Source of the DNA: Nephromyces sp. MM_2019
Taxonomy: Eukaryota; Apicomplexa; Aconoidasida; Nephromycida
DNA: 43,466 bases
Direction: 5' to 3'
NCBI GenBank assembly: GCA_015657535.1
Contig: JADHZB010001442.1
Coordinates: forward strand, 1 to 43,466
Below, piece after piece: positions 26,029 through 38,019 of the stretch. Position numbers and translations under genes: made by a program. The stretch's first letter is position 1. Every line of letters begins with the position of its first letter. The notes under the pieces are model-generated. The model saw only the letters and a list, made by a program, of their open reading frames with translations. It was not told the origin of the DNA and did not search any database.

Positions 26029-28432
26029 TCAAGTTGGAACGTTTCCGCGTTGTACTGCAAAGCAAGGATTATTTGTTGGGTCCTCTATTTTCACTGCTAC
26101 CCGATCAATTGCCAATGATTCTCCGAAGTTAGCTAGGCCACCATCCTCACGGTTGACTCTACGAGGTTTAAGAGTGAGTGAAGGGTAATATTTTGAAAAC
26201 TCTCTATACCTTCAACTCTTTAAGGAACTTCACAGATGAGGGGAAATAATAGTACACACTACTACATTAGTGTCTGCTTAAATGAAATTTTCCTATTTTA
26301 CCTTAGTGCCAACTGCGCTGTACCCTTGCATACATGGGTCAGTGGATCTGCGTCCAGTCTCATGCGTATGAGGTGGCAGCCGCATCTGAATAATTCCAAA
26401 GTAAATTGCGGCTATTTTTCATTACTTATTAGTATCATGAAGCTACTTCTTTACACAAAAATTTGGTAATCCATAACTATTCTAATTCGTAAGGAATCCA
26501 GGGGATTGCAAAAGCGCAATGATTATACCTTCGAGCTAGGCGTATAATGTCCTCCCTTGTCACATCAGGCTGTAATCCTGTTAGTGATAGATATACCGCC
26601 TATCAGTGGAGAAAGGGTTAGCTTTACCGTCGAGTATTAAGAAGTTAGTAACGCTATGCAGGAGGAAGGAATTTTTTTTATTTTGTGCAGACAGTCCGCA
26701 ATTTGGTGTATAGAATTATCGTAGAAGTAGAGTATATGCTTACTTCGCAGGGTTTTACAGCTTTGGCTCGAGTGTAGAATTCCTCTCCAAGTAATGTCGA
26801 CTACTCTCCCAAGGCATATACAAATGGAAAGGGACAGTTTTGATATAGAAGTAATTTTGACAGAAGAAAAATCTAATTGAAAGCTTTGCAGTTTTTTTAA
26901 TGCCAGCGGAACTCATGCGTGCAGGCTGCTATTGGTTCAAAGCATAAAATCTCTTATGCAGCAAAAAAAGTGGATTGCTACAATATTATGGGGGTTTTGA
27001 GAAAGGTTACTGCATTTATTCAACTTATAGTTACCTGCATGTGTGCTCTGTGAAGTGCTCGGTGGCCCTGCTCGACAGCGCCGCGTAACCTCGCTCCATT
27101 ATCGTACAGGTATTCAACTTGCTATTAATTTTGGAGCAAAAGGTTGTTCAAATTTTTTACACTTTTGGAATTTGTTATTTTTGTAAACACTTTCTCTAGT
27201 AGCTTCAAAATATAGTAAAGTAACCACAAAACTGAATTGTATGGCTGCAAGATGTGGTTGACATTTTATTACCTTCCCTGAAGTATCCGCAAAAGGTTTA
27301 GCCATATACTCCGGACAATATTTCGTTTCCACGAAATCACTGCAGTACGGGGAATAGTAATACGTAGTTACGCTTTTTACGCAGAAGAGCTGCGAATTGA
27401 CCTGCTCGTTTATAGAAGTTTGAGTTTCAGCTTTCTACGCCAAAAGTGCTTACACATGTCGCCGCTAACTTCACAAAAAATTTCCCTAGAGGACACCGCT
27501 TTTTTCATGTATAAGGTACCACTTATTTCATGAGGTAATTTCGTGCAAATAGAATTTTTATTTCAGTGAGCCTAAGTTCCTTTACCTCCATTCTATACTT
27601 CCTGCCGTAAGCTTCAGATCGCTCGCCCCTGCCACATCGTCAATTATATGAAAGCGGTCGTCTGCTGGCTGATATCGAACTAGTCACTGCCATTGCGTAC
27701 CATTGTATTCAGTGTGATCACAATCATTAGCTACAATCGTGAAATTTTGCCTACTCGGGAAAGCACTTCTGCTATGACTGTTTACTGCACTAAATCGGTG
27801 CTAATATCTGCTCTGTGCAATACCTACTTAATGAACTTAGGTCGAAAATGGAGGTTATGCATGACAGATTTACTTTTTGTTCACCTGAACTAAGTTTTCA
27901 TCCACTCGCTCCGTACTGCTGGTCTCCTGAGGCTCGCAGCTATGTTCTGGAATATATCATATAGCGATTTATGATTTTTTGTGTGGAAATGCATGAGCAA
28001 ATCATTTTTTGACCTGGAAACTAGCTAATTGTTGCTACTAGATCACCATTTCACTGCTTGCGGGAGCACTACAAGGGTACCGCTAAAAAAGGAATTCCAT
28101 TCGTATTTTCTATAGCGATAACTGCTTAGATATTTCATGCCCATTGGAGTGCATAGAACCCTGCATAGAGTTTAACCTGGTTGTAAACGATCAATTTCTT
28201 CAGCTGGGCGATGAAAAAAAGTTGTATCACTGGCAGTCGGCCAAGCAGAATTCGCATTAGTGCCTATCACATTTCTTTTTGAAATGTCTCTGTCAAGCTC
28301 GAAGTTTGAATATCTATCAGGATTGCATACTGTATCGGAGACACACGTAGGCACGCGGAACACCTCAGCATTCGATGCCAGCATCTCCTGTTTCTTTAGC
28401 TTTGAAAGCAAAACTCCGTTGATTTCTTTCAT
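26029..28432 (-). CDS. Unrecognised conserved-looking protein, ten short exons
   Basis: I do not recognise the family. Exons in reading order: 28432-28177, 27946-27885, 27800-27701, 27679-27586, 27339-27273, 27121-27035, 26800-26744, 26569-26529, 26385-26302, 26203-26029. Every junction has GT-AG ends and the phases (1,0,1,2,0,0,0,2,2) chain without a break to TGA, giving 340 residues of non-repetitive, mixed composition. That is hard to get by chance. Notable pieces: a charged N-terminus (LLSKLKKQEML), a Ser-rich middle, DRFHIIDDVAGASDLKL, a helical stretch (YLYDNGARLRGAVEQGHRAL) and EPDVTREDIIRLARRCGC. The last loosely recalls the EEIIKYAHRIS stretch of Mediator subunit 4, but the rest does not match, so no function is assigned. 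The frame is open upstream of the chosen ATG (to 28483, with PRGLPKKK), so a further 5' exon is possible. The ATG sits in an A-rich context. Confidence 0.65.
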
Positions 28433-28967
28433 TAATTTTTTTTTGGGTAATCCTCTGGGCTCGCTTATCTTATCGGCCCGAAACTTTTACGTGGGCAAAA
28501 AGAAATTACTCTAAGAAGCTGTGTAATCTGCCAGGAGTTTTGAATGCGGGGCTTGATGCGAGGAAAAAAATATATGCAGATAGTCTCAGCGTGTATGTAC
28601 ATGTAATTGCATGATCGGTTTTTTCACGGAACCGTGACGAAATATTTGGATCTAATTTTTTCGTAGTCTATTTAACACTGTAGGACCTGAAGTGATCATC
28701 TATATCAATTATCTAAATACCAGCAAATGACGACTGCACTATGTGCGGCCTGAGTTAACATCCGCTTAAGTATGACTTGAAATCGTAACATGCTTTTCAA
28801 TCAGTGATATGCAGGGACTCCTGTTTTATACACAGGGAGAGGCTACATCATTTCTGGGTCGGCACGAACTATAGTGATCACGCAACGAGCGATCGAATAG
28901 GCAGCCTCCTAGCGCCAACTTATGCTAGATGCTGCACCATTGCAGTTTAAGAGATTAGTCCTAGTGA
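28433..28967. promoter_or_regulatory. Divergent intergenic region, probable bidirectional promoter
   Basis: These 535 bases separate the start codons of two divergent genes (28432, - and 28968, +). AT-rich, with no TATA or initiator element that I can single out. Part of it may be a first exon of the minus-strand gene. Confidence 0.4.
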
Positions 28968-29638
28968 ATGTCTAGTAGGTCTAGCCAGCGGTTACTAGGA
29001 GGAAAAGGCAGTAATCCTCCCGGTCCTGGTCTGTTGCAAGATTATAAGGACTACGTACAGCTTTGTCACCAAATATTTTTGCAGATACGCTTGGAAAAAT
29101 ACAGAAGTATTGCAAACCAGGAAAAAACCATGAATCAGCGAATAACTTTGTTGCAGTGGGGATAATTGCATCACAAGTTACCAGGGATGGAACGTAGTGT
29201 AAATTCTATTAGCCTAGTCGCCAACAAAATGTCTTATGGAATGCGCAGGATCGCTGTCATGGCAGGCCTTTTCATGGTTTTAAAGCTCGGGACTGTGATT
29301 GCCTCCAAGATAATACATTCCAGCACAGGTAATGCAGGCGTCTTTTCCTTTTGTGGACGTATCAGAGCATCCTAAAGCTTGTATTTAGTGTCCATAGCCG
29401 CTTCTAACGCTTTATTAAGGCTACAAAACCAAACCGTTCGGCCACAAACACGGAACTCCCTTCTTTTTCGTTTCCAAATATATTTTAAAACCGCAACTAC
29501 TCAGGGGACTGCATTATATGAGGTAATAATTGCTTCGCACTTGATAGTTAGTAAGTGGCAATGTATGCACTGCTCTTGAAAATGCAAAAATTGCTGCTAG
29601 AATAGAAGGTAGTTTTGCAGAAAAATAGTTCAAAATAA
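28968..29638 (+). CDS. Small membrane protein with one predicted transmembrane helix, four exons
   Basis: Exons 28968-29106, 29185-29328, 29389-29522 and 29621-29638, with GT-AG borders and consistent phases, encode 144 residues. The N-terminus is Ser/Gly-rich (MSSRSSQRLLGGKG), followed by a helical stretch (LCHQIFLQIRLEKYR), a hydrophobic segment at about residues 74-95 (IAVMAGLFMVLKLGTVIASK), then a basic, Gln/Thr-rich tail ending KNSSK. Skipping the first intron gives an in-frame TAA at 29163. The intron that removes it (29107-29184) starts with a weak donor (gtattg), so this junction is the least sure. A 30-base in-frame segment (29056-29085, gtacag...ttgcag) could be a further optional intron. 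I do not recognise a family. Confidence 0.5.
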
Positions 29639-29834
29639 GTCACACAGTTGCTTACTCTAATCACTTCACGTTAGAATTACCTTTGTCTCTACTTTAATGT
29701 TTCAGTCAATCCCATCTTTACTAGCTTTTCGTCCTTTTCCCCCTTCGCGTTTTGTGAATTTAATACGTTAAATTTTTCCATTTAAAATCCTATAATGTGT
29801 TTTCATATGAAAAAACAGTGCAGTACAATAAAGA
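29639..29834. other. 3' flank of the membrane-protein gene
   Basis: Short AT-rich gap. The motif aataaa occurs at 29827-29832 and would suit a polyadenylation signal, if this organism uses one. Confidence 0.25.
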
Positions 29835-30477
29835 CTACCCCTTCAGGAAGTGAGAGTGCCCAGCATCAATATCTTGTATTCTGATGTTGCCAGTCGTACA
29901 TCGCAGATACAGCTGACCCAATGCGGTAGCGTAGAGTGAGTATGATATAACTATGGATAGAGGGAGCGAACTGTAAGTACCGCACCATGAATCGATAAAT
30001 AACGTACGCTGCCTCATCAGTATTGCAACTTCTAAACATATTCCTGCACTATACCACCACAGGCTACGGTTTACAATGGAGCGCATGACATTACTATGAG
30101 CGGCTAAGTTATATTATTCTATAACAGGGAAACTTGAACCTTCCGGTTAGCTTCACATTGAATTGTTTGAATTGTCCAAAATTTGCTACGCAAGTATCCG
30201 CTTAACTGGCAGTGCATAAAATTCAGAGTTGCAGCTCCAAAGGAATTTGGAGGTAAGTTCGTTGCTTCAACTACCGTAACCCAGCTACTTCGACCTTCCA
30301 AGCCTACAGATCTTTAGATCGCAAAATATGATACTCGGCAGGCTATAAAGAGTATAAACGAAGCTGGACAACTAAGTCGCACAAAATTCATATTAGAACA
30401 TAGCATGTTTCCTATCATTACTTTCTTTTTGCCGGAATATCACGCAGGGCACAGTGCATAGCTGCCTCACCTTCCAT
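29835..30477 (-). CDS. Tentative four-exon gene, unknown product
   Basis: A phase-consistent model is 30477-30422, 30342-30289, 30234-30190, 30093-29835 (137 residues from MEGEAAMHCALR to HSHFLKG). The last segment alone is open for 85 codons, with a hydrophobic stretch (SLPLSIVISYSLYATALG) that may itself contain an intron. Several alternative splice choices fit equally well, so the model is only a suggestion. No family recognised. Confidence 0.2.
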
Positions 30478-31931
30478 GTCGGTAGTAACGCTAGTTTCTT
30501 TCTTTGCTGACCTACTTACTACCCTCAGTTGCTATTAATTACCAAAAATACTATCTCTTAGGACGCACCAGCCATTCTGGGGGCGTCCCCTTGCTAGATG
30601 ACATAACGTTATATCCACGCAAAAGGAAATATCGACTGTACGGCGCCTCCACCATACATAAAGCGAATATACACCTACTATAGTAACAGTTAAGATTACA
30701 ACAATCTGCCCCTCTCTAACAATTCCCTAGTAAAATGTTTCGACTTTACCATTCAACTTAACAGAACCACATCCCATCTCCCGACCGTTACGAACATGTT
30801 CTATACACCCACCCAGATTCCTCTCCTCCTCAGCTTTTATATAGGTCATTACACTACACTCCCGTACCCCAGCTATCTAGCGCCTTACACCGTACTCCTT
30901 TTATCCCCCAGCTTTTATATAGCTGCTTACGCTCCCTCCCAGTCCTGAAACCTACACGGCGAACCTCCATCCCATTGCCTACGTATGACATGACCCCAAT
31001 ATATAGTGGACCTTACGTCCTCCCTGGTAGGACGGCTCGGTAGGGGGCTACGACCCGCCCCTGACGTATGATACCACCACACGGGCGCACCTGGCATCTC
31101 AGCTCATCGATAGGCGCTCCTCCATCTTCAGTGGTATGTTGTATCATCTCTCCTTTACGTATACCCAGTAACGCACATCGTGGCCGTCTTACTAATGATA
31201 ACATGGCAGTTGGGTCTGGCCCAGCACTGTAGCAGCATCCTCCCGACGTAATCGTGGATTTTTATGTGTATAAAATCCGCAGCTCCTTCGTAAAATATTG
31301 CTATATAACCTCAAGAGTGCTTGCTCTCTTACGAACTACTGGCTGAGCCCCCAGAAAACTCACCCATCAATAGAGATCCTCAGGTATAGGCGGCAAATTT
31401 TGTGTTTATCCACATATATATCCCGCTAATATATAATCCGCTGAAATGGTGCGTGCATACACACACATTATACATAACGTATATATATACTCATGGGCGC
31501 GGGGGCGGGGCCAATAATGTACGTGTAGTCCCCTAAAAGGGTGTGTAATCCAATTACGCCCCGAGCCATTCCACCTGCAGCAGCTCGTTGTCGGCGCAGC
31601 TAACCGGTTTGAATAATACCCCCCCCCACGCACACACCATCTGGGCATACACACATATTGGGTGTGTGTGTGTGCGCTGCTGCTATAACCGGACAGCCGC
31701 TCTGTGTATGCACTCTCACGCCGCTAGTGCAAGCATACCTTGGCAGCGGGGTTGCATGGATTAAGTATGAATCGCATATAATATGATTTCGCGAAGATTT
31801 TGTACGTAGATGTTACGCACTACTGGTGTGTGTTTTTTACGTAAAATATACATATAGCAGTGGACCCCATAGCCTCCTTGTGTAGGTGCAATAAAATACT
31901 CCCTGATAGGTGGAGTGGTAATTTGCGGCAG
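30478..31931. other. Stretch without a supported gene, C-rich then CA/TG-bearing
   Basis: Sequence composition changes here. From about 30540 the plus strand is enriched in C and T, with a degenerate 39-base repeat. From about 31440 short CA and TG runs appear (for example 31660-31676), and a C9 homopolymer starts at 31620. A minus-strand ORF at 31204-31013 (63 codons, MLSLVRRPRCALL) has an ATG and balanced codons but no splice context, so I do not call it. Confidence 0.4.
30832..31030 (+). repeat. 39-bp degenerate minisatellite
   Basis: Units begin with agct at 30832, 30871 and 30910. The word cagcttttatatag recurs exactly at 30831-30844 and 30909-30922. A decayed copy with atatag...ccttacgtcctccct follows at about 31001. 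The units share agct, atatag or tctag, cttac and ctccc at fixed offsets. Confidence 0.65.
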
Positions 31932-33763
31932 AGATATTGAAGAGGCTCTATGATTTTACTAATGCCTGCGCGTTGAGATATTTCGGCATCTTCGCTACAA
32001 GCCATGTAAGTATGATAAAACGATGAAATTATAGTACGCGATGCTATTGAAAAGCCTTTAACGGCAGGCTTATCTTTTTTTGTATACCATGGATGCTTTT
32101 GCTTTTTAAAGAGGGGGAGATGTGGTGAGGAGGGGGGGGAGCAAGAGATACAGGGGGATTTAGGAGGAAAAGAGAGGGAGAGGAGATGTCACGGGGGAGA
32201 GGGAATGGGTGAGCGAGTTTTTGAGGGAAAAAGGTGACTATAAAGCTATCGATAGTACATAGTCTATACCGAACTGCACTTGAGATTTTTGGGCGCTGCG
32301 TGTTATGCGTGACTGAGAAACAACCTACAAAGCACTGATTTCAGGCATTTGCCTTGCAATGCATTCAGTTTCTTAGCATTTTGTATACCCGTTATGTTTT
32401 CAAATATCTGCATAGTATAAGCTCCATCTATTAGCTTGCACCTATACTGCCCTGTTTTTTTTCGTGGGGTCATCACTTTCGTGGCTCGTGACTTTGTTAA
32501 AAGGGAGTTTCGCGATTTGATTTATGGTTTTTGGAGATTTGTGGGTTTTTTTGCTGTATGTATGCTTTGGGATGGGAGCTGTTATTTCAAGACGATTCGG
32601 TATGTAATTGACGTTTCTTGATAATTTGGTGTGTTTTACTACTCCTTGTATTACCCCCGTTGGTTGCATTTGCCGTCTTCTCATTTTTCTATGTTTGTAC
32701 AATACACTAGCATCCCTGTAATTCTCTAGGGGAAATATCTTGTCAATGATGGACCTTTGAGATTTTCTTCGATTTACGTTCTTGCGTTTTTAGTTATGTT
32801 CATATTTGCTTGATTTTCTTAGTATTTTGCTCGCTCTGATGTTCATTGTGAAGCACATGGTATGGGTGCTTAAAAGTGGCTAACCTTGAAACTTGTAAGA
32901 ATGTTGCTTTAGCCCATGTATTAGAATCCTTAAATAGTCTATGCTTAGAAGGAAAAGAGAGGGTTTTTTAGTAGTGTGAGTTGTATTAGATATCGTCGTT
33001 AATTATGCTATGACGGGCGTGATAGTTTTAAATTATTGCTATTTTTCAAATGGCACTCGTTCAATTTCAAATGTGTGCTTATAGTGTGAGTATGTGATAT
33101 TCTTAAATAGATTTAGTATGTGGGCTGAGTAGATTGTAGAAATCAGTAGGCAAATTCGCCGTGTTAAACACTTTTTAGATAAAAAGAATTGCCTTTTTTT
33201 ATCATTTATTTGCTAAACTTGATGGGTATTGCTACTTCTGGGTATGCGCCAATCTAAATGGTGCTATATAGCATTTATGATTGATATCTCAGAAAACAGT
33301 GGAGATTGTCGTTACTTAAGTGACTGCGTTGCAGCTTTTTAGAGGGGGAGATTGAAGTTGTTTCACTGATATTTTTCAGATTTTTGTTGAAATTTTCGCA
33401 TTTACTCCATTTTCCAACATCTACAAAAGTATCTTTCTTCGCCACCCCGATTTTGCGAGCAAAGTTTTCTCGCTTTTTCAGCAGATAATTTTGGTACACG
33501 TTTAATCATGTTACTTTTGTCGTCGAATTTTTACGGTTCCTAATCTAACTCATCTATTTTATTGCGTTTTCTCGATGTAAGTATCTCTTTATGGTAATTT
33601 TGTTTCATTATTTCAAAAGGAGGTAATGTATTTTTATATATTTAGATTGATTTTTTTGTAGACTAATTGGCATTCAACAATTTGCTGCTGTTTGCAGGAT
33701 AATCTTCTCCAAGCTTTGAACGAGCTGAATTTGCCCGGAGACCTTTCGAATCTGCATGTTTAA
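31932..33763 (+). CDS. Possible gene, scattered exons with a good terminal exon
   Basis: Candidate exons: 31932-32005 (LYDFTNACALRYFG, followed by a perfect gtaagt donor), 32823-32859 (strong acceptor, YFARSDVHCEAH, donor gtatgg), 33380-33493 (FTPFSNIYKSIFLRHPDF) and 33698-33763 (LLQALNELNLPGDLSNL, then TAA). The first two join in phase. The link from the second to the third needs an exon I could not fix. The 33380-33493 segment is also open on the minus strand. The final exon, with its clean acceptor (gctgtttgcag) and well-formed C-terminus, is the most convincing part. Product unknown. Confidence 0.27.
32107..32230 (+). repeat. Purine-rich (GA/G-run) tract
   Basis: More than 100 bases of almost only G and A on the plus strand, with several runs of four to nine G. 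It lies inside the presumed first intron of the tentative 31932-33763 gene. Such tracts can form triplex or G-quadruplex structures, though none is demonstrated here. Confidence 0.7.
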
Positions 33764-35685
33764 GGCTTGCGAAAATTATACACCGTAATGATATAAAACT
33801 GATTAAATGCTTGTGGGTTTTCCAGTCAGTCTTAACTGTGTACCTTTACTGACATTTTGCTAACCTTTCTTCTGAAGATATTTAAGAGGTTTCACTGTCC
33901 AAAACTGCACTTCCTTGCTTTGAGGAGCGCTCTTTCCGAAGTCACTCGTAAAAGGATGCTTGCTTTATTGCGCCGCCAGCAGATGATTTAGAAGTGAAGA
34001 AAATCGAAGTACTTATGACCCAGTGCCTTTCTTAGCGCGCTTCTTCTTGACCAGTATCGCACCAGATGGAGCAATGTGATCTTTCGTGAGTGTTCCAGGC
34101 GTCCTCTCTTTACTTTCATACCTGGAGCACTTTGCCTTATTTTAAAGGCTATTGTCTGCACAGGAGATATCATATTTTGAGCAGCCAGTCCTGAATTTCA
34201 TTTTTTGAGAAACTTCCTTGTAGTTACTTCTTGTAGGTGCAATCGTTTAGATATTAAACAAGCAGGGCTTGTCTATCTTGGTGGGTTCTGCTCATCATCG
34301 GGGGTTGAAAGAGGCTGGGGTCTCTTTCCCCCTCTTTTGAGCGGCTCCCATTATTCGCGCGTACACACGCACTTGCATTTCCAGGCTGACATTATTAGTC
34401 GCTCCAGTCAATACTCCCCTCTCTCTGCAACTGAATTATCTTGGCGTCGAGAAATTTCGCTATTTTTTTGACCGATACTGAAACATTTATGTAATATTCG
34501 CATTGAAAAAGCTGATTTATAGGCTTGCATATCTGTGTGTATGAAGCTTTTTTATCCTGTTCAGCCGTAGAATTCGAAGAAATACATGTATATCTATATA
34601 GTGTGTAATGTATGATCATAGAGATCGAGGATTTCAAGATTGAGAGATTATAGAGATTGAGATATATATTTATGTGCATCTAGTATATCTAATATCTACC
34701 TCTGTTTATTCATTATTTTAAGAGCGCGCGCACAGGAAAATGCGTACACGAGCTGGAATGCAGGAAACCGATTGACTGTATAGAAGATTCCTTCTGTGTG
34801 GTTTTTATGCATTTTTTTCTCAACTGTGCATTGGAGTTTTTGCATAAAATTGACACATATTCCGGCGTATGATTTGGAGTATGTGATATATTGCCAATAG
34901 GGAGAAGTATATATACGTACATATATATATGTGCATGAGAGATTCGGTGTTTATATAGTAATAATACACATCGTGACTACACGCCTAGAGTTGTGTATCA
35001 CACATAATACGCCTTACTGCGAAATACACGCGCACACACACATCTGCTGCGTACATACAGTTATACACGTGATTTATTTCGTATACATTCACATTTTAAT
35101 ATTTAATCCCACCTGTTGAATTAGAAGTATTTCGCTGGTATCTGCTACTTACTGTGAAGATGCCGGGGCATAGATGTTTTTTATGTCATTTTCTATTTAT
35201 CCAAGATGATGGAATATGGTACAGCGTTTCTTATGAATATAATCACCCAGTATTATCGCGAGTTTGTGTATAGGCATTTTGAAAATCTACTCGAAATTCA
35301 TATGATATTATGATATGTACTACTGCTGCGAATATTTTGTATAAACAATAGTGTATGTGTGGAGTGTATGTACACTTGATGTATATATACGCAGCATAGA
35401 GTGTACATATATATTTATCATACCTTGTACATAGATATGTAATAGAGTATATATATATATCTTGTAGAAAGTATATATATGATGCTGCGTATTTACACTT
35501 ATTCTATGCTTTGATTTGGTAAGAGTGTACATATCATACTGTATGTATGCCCATGATATATACCATTGTGTGTGTGTATGTCTCTTTTTTGTGCTCTAGA
35601 CCAAGTATTTGATCTGTGTTTTTGCATAGTATATACCAGTATATATATGCTAACAGAGTTTTGTTTCGTGACACACACTTCTTAG

Positions 35686-35949
35686 AAGTAAACAAGTCCC
35701 CAAAGTCCAACCTTTTAAAAGTGAGCAAGGGGAAGAGGTATGCTAATAGTGCAAGATGTCATCATATCAGTGTGTCTCTTGTCTTTTTGAATATCTCCCA
35801 CTAGAAAATATGCTACCGCTGTTCTTTGTGGTCTTGGCAGGATGGCTGTAGTGGTGCTGCAGGCAGTGTGCCGCAATACTGTAACTAGATGTTTTGGTCG
35901 AGTGTGTTCTGAGATAATTGCTGCAGGCACTAATAGTACGCCAATATGA
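35686..35949 (+). CDS. Possible last two exons of an unknown gene
   Basis: Exon 35686-35737 (acceptor acacttcttag, VNKSPKSNLLKVSKGK, donor gtatgc) joins in phase to 35841-35949 (acceptor gtcttggcag, MAVVVLQAVCRNTVTRC, stop TGA). The stop and borders are good but the pieces are short. The second segment could also begin a small protein at its own ATG (35842). No family recognised. Confidence 0.22.
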
Positions 35950-36056
35950 AGCTTTTGTTGGAGAGAATTATTAGAGCTGAAGCTCTAGCTGCTTCGTTTC
36001 TTGATGTTAATCTTTGCTCCTTACCAGTCGGTATTTATGCTGCAGTTTGGCGTTAT

Positions 36057-36190
36057 TGAGGAGATAGAAAGAAGTGAGGACAATTTAGAAAGAGAAAGGG
36101 TAGAGATCTAAAGGAGAGACATAGAGGAGGGAAAAATAGAGAGAGATAGAGGTAGAGAGACATGCTTATAGAGATAGAAATTAAGAGATA
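36057..36190 (+). repeat. GA-rich simple sequence
   Basis: Imperfect gaga/aggagaga repeats on the plus strand (agagagagatagaggtagagag and similar). Low-complexity, strand-biased. No gene is seen on either strand. Confidence 0.7.
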
Positions 36191-37988
36191 AACAAATAAG
36201 ATTCTTGAAAAGAGTGGATAATGAACAAAGAGAGATTCTTCATATTTTATGAGAGATCTGCGCATGAAAACATGTATATGTGATATATTATATGATTAGG
36301 TACGGTACTCCAGTACAAAGGAGGTGGTGGCTACCTTGTTAGGAGGCTATACTAGATATAAGAAAAATTCACTGTTGTATACTGTGTGCTGAACAAAATA
36401 TATATATTACTGTTTGTTAAACATCGTTTAGAATAAGAGTTTTATAGCAACTGTCTGTGTGCTTAGTATTGATCCTTTGCCTTTTTAGCTTTCTACTTAC
36501 TTTTTGGATTTGGATGAGAATATTTGGTACAAGCATTGAATAAATTGATGATGTAGATCACATTTATGGGTGGAGAAAGGCTTTGTGTTATTTTAGGGAT
36601 TGGTGATTGTGTGTATGCGTGTGTGCATGAGGCATCCCTCCTTCTAGCACACAACTTTATTGCTGACTTTAGGGGTGCTGTATTCATCACTTAGCCGACG
36701 CAGTGTATATTTTGAGCGTTTCTTTTTTCTTGCTCAAGCTTTATCATCTCCAATGAGAAATTTCACCTGTGTGTGTTAATTCTTTAGAGTCAAGGTAGGT
36801 TTTTCTATACATGAGATTATAGAACGGAGCAGTGTTTCAGTAACAGGTTTATTCGTTTTATTCAACATATTTGCTTGTATGCGTGTGTGTGCGTTTACTT
36901 TGCTATCAAGCAATACGAGGAAAAAATTTCTGGTAGCTTCGCTCACATTCTGGCATATAAAATAATAGCGTGCTTTGCTGGGTTGTAAGCTCTCTGTTTA
37001 GAATGCTGAATCTATCTTTTTTATTGTGAAAAGAAAAAGGTCTCGCGCACACGGTGTTCAGAGTGTTATGGCATAGAATGTATCTGTTTCTGAGGCGTGA
37101 TGAATTGCTTAGCTTTATGGAACTGACTCTTCACTGATCCATCAGTAGTTAAGACGTACATTATTAGCGAAAGAAAGAGTGTGATTGTTCCTTGAGCAGC
37201 CTTTCTGCTAGAGTGTATTCTCTTGAAAAATCCAAACTTTTTTAATGCCGAGAATTTGTATTTCCTGAGAAATCTCGGTCTGATTTTATACTATTAGTGT
37301 GAAGTTATTGTGTGTATGTGTTGTTAGGTGTGCTTTTTTGTGTGTATTTGTTGGTTAATCTATTTCCGTTTATGTGTTTCTAAGCTTTCGTGTTACGTTT
37401 AAGCTTTCTAGTCTTCCTGTGTGTCATTGCGTGTCTCTCTTTTGTGTGTGTGGTTTTTGTGTATTTCATGTAAATAGTTGAAGGAGCATATCATGAGGTA
37501 CTCCACGAGATTTCAGTGTGTTTGGTAGCACGACGGTGATTCAATTTGCTATTCTTTGGAAGGCGAATTTAGTGTGTTGATTAGGCGTCTACTTTCATTC
37601 ACTGTAAAGATCCTTCTTGGAGATTTTGATGCTTGTAGTAGCTTATAAGACGTGGTTGTTTTTGCTTATATATGACATCAAATCTGTTTGAAGTTTAAAT
37701 TGCCGGCTACAGTGATAGCTGCAAGACAATTTACAAGCTGAGTATTACAGAGGTGATATCTTCTAGGTGTATAGGCTTCAAGCGCTGGGCGTCCTTTACC
37801 AGGAAGAGATTTTACGCTGTGTGTGATTATCTGAAGATATGTATAATCTCTTCTTTATTGCATAGTTTTCTGATCGTTTGTGTGTGTGATTTTCTCTTTT
37901 TAGTAGAAAAAAGGAACTTTTGCTCTCTTCTGGTGTGTGTGGTTTGTTCTGTGGTGTGTGTGAAGAGTGTAACTCTGTTGCTCAAAAG

Positions 37989-38016
<28 letters not shown>
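37989..38016 (+). repeat. (GT)14 microsatellite
   Basis: Fourteen uninterrupted GT dinucleotides, the longest perfect run in the window. Many shorter GT runs lie around it from 36.6 to 41.2 kb, nearly all with GT on the plus strand. Confidence 0.95.

Positions 38017-38019
<3 letters not shown>

Noticed and set aside
27163..27244. Extra exon (NSVLWLLYYILKLLEKV) in the ten-exon gene
   Set aside because: It needs a 45-base intron after it. Direct splicing of 27273 to the acceptor before 27121 keeps the frame with a simpler model.
28069..28121. Short terminal exon (IAIENTNGIPFLAVPL) for the gene at 28177-28432
   Set aside because: In phase, but joining 28177 to the exon at 27946 is also in phase and leads into eight more consistent exons, which is far less likely by chance.
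36053..36265. 70-codon minus-strand ORF rich in Leu, Ser and Phe
   Set aside because: Product of the GA-rich simple repeat read as CT-rich codons.
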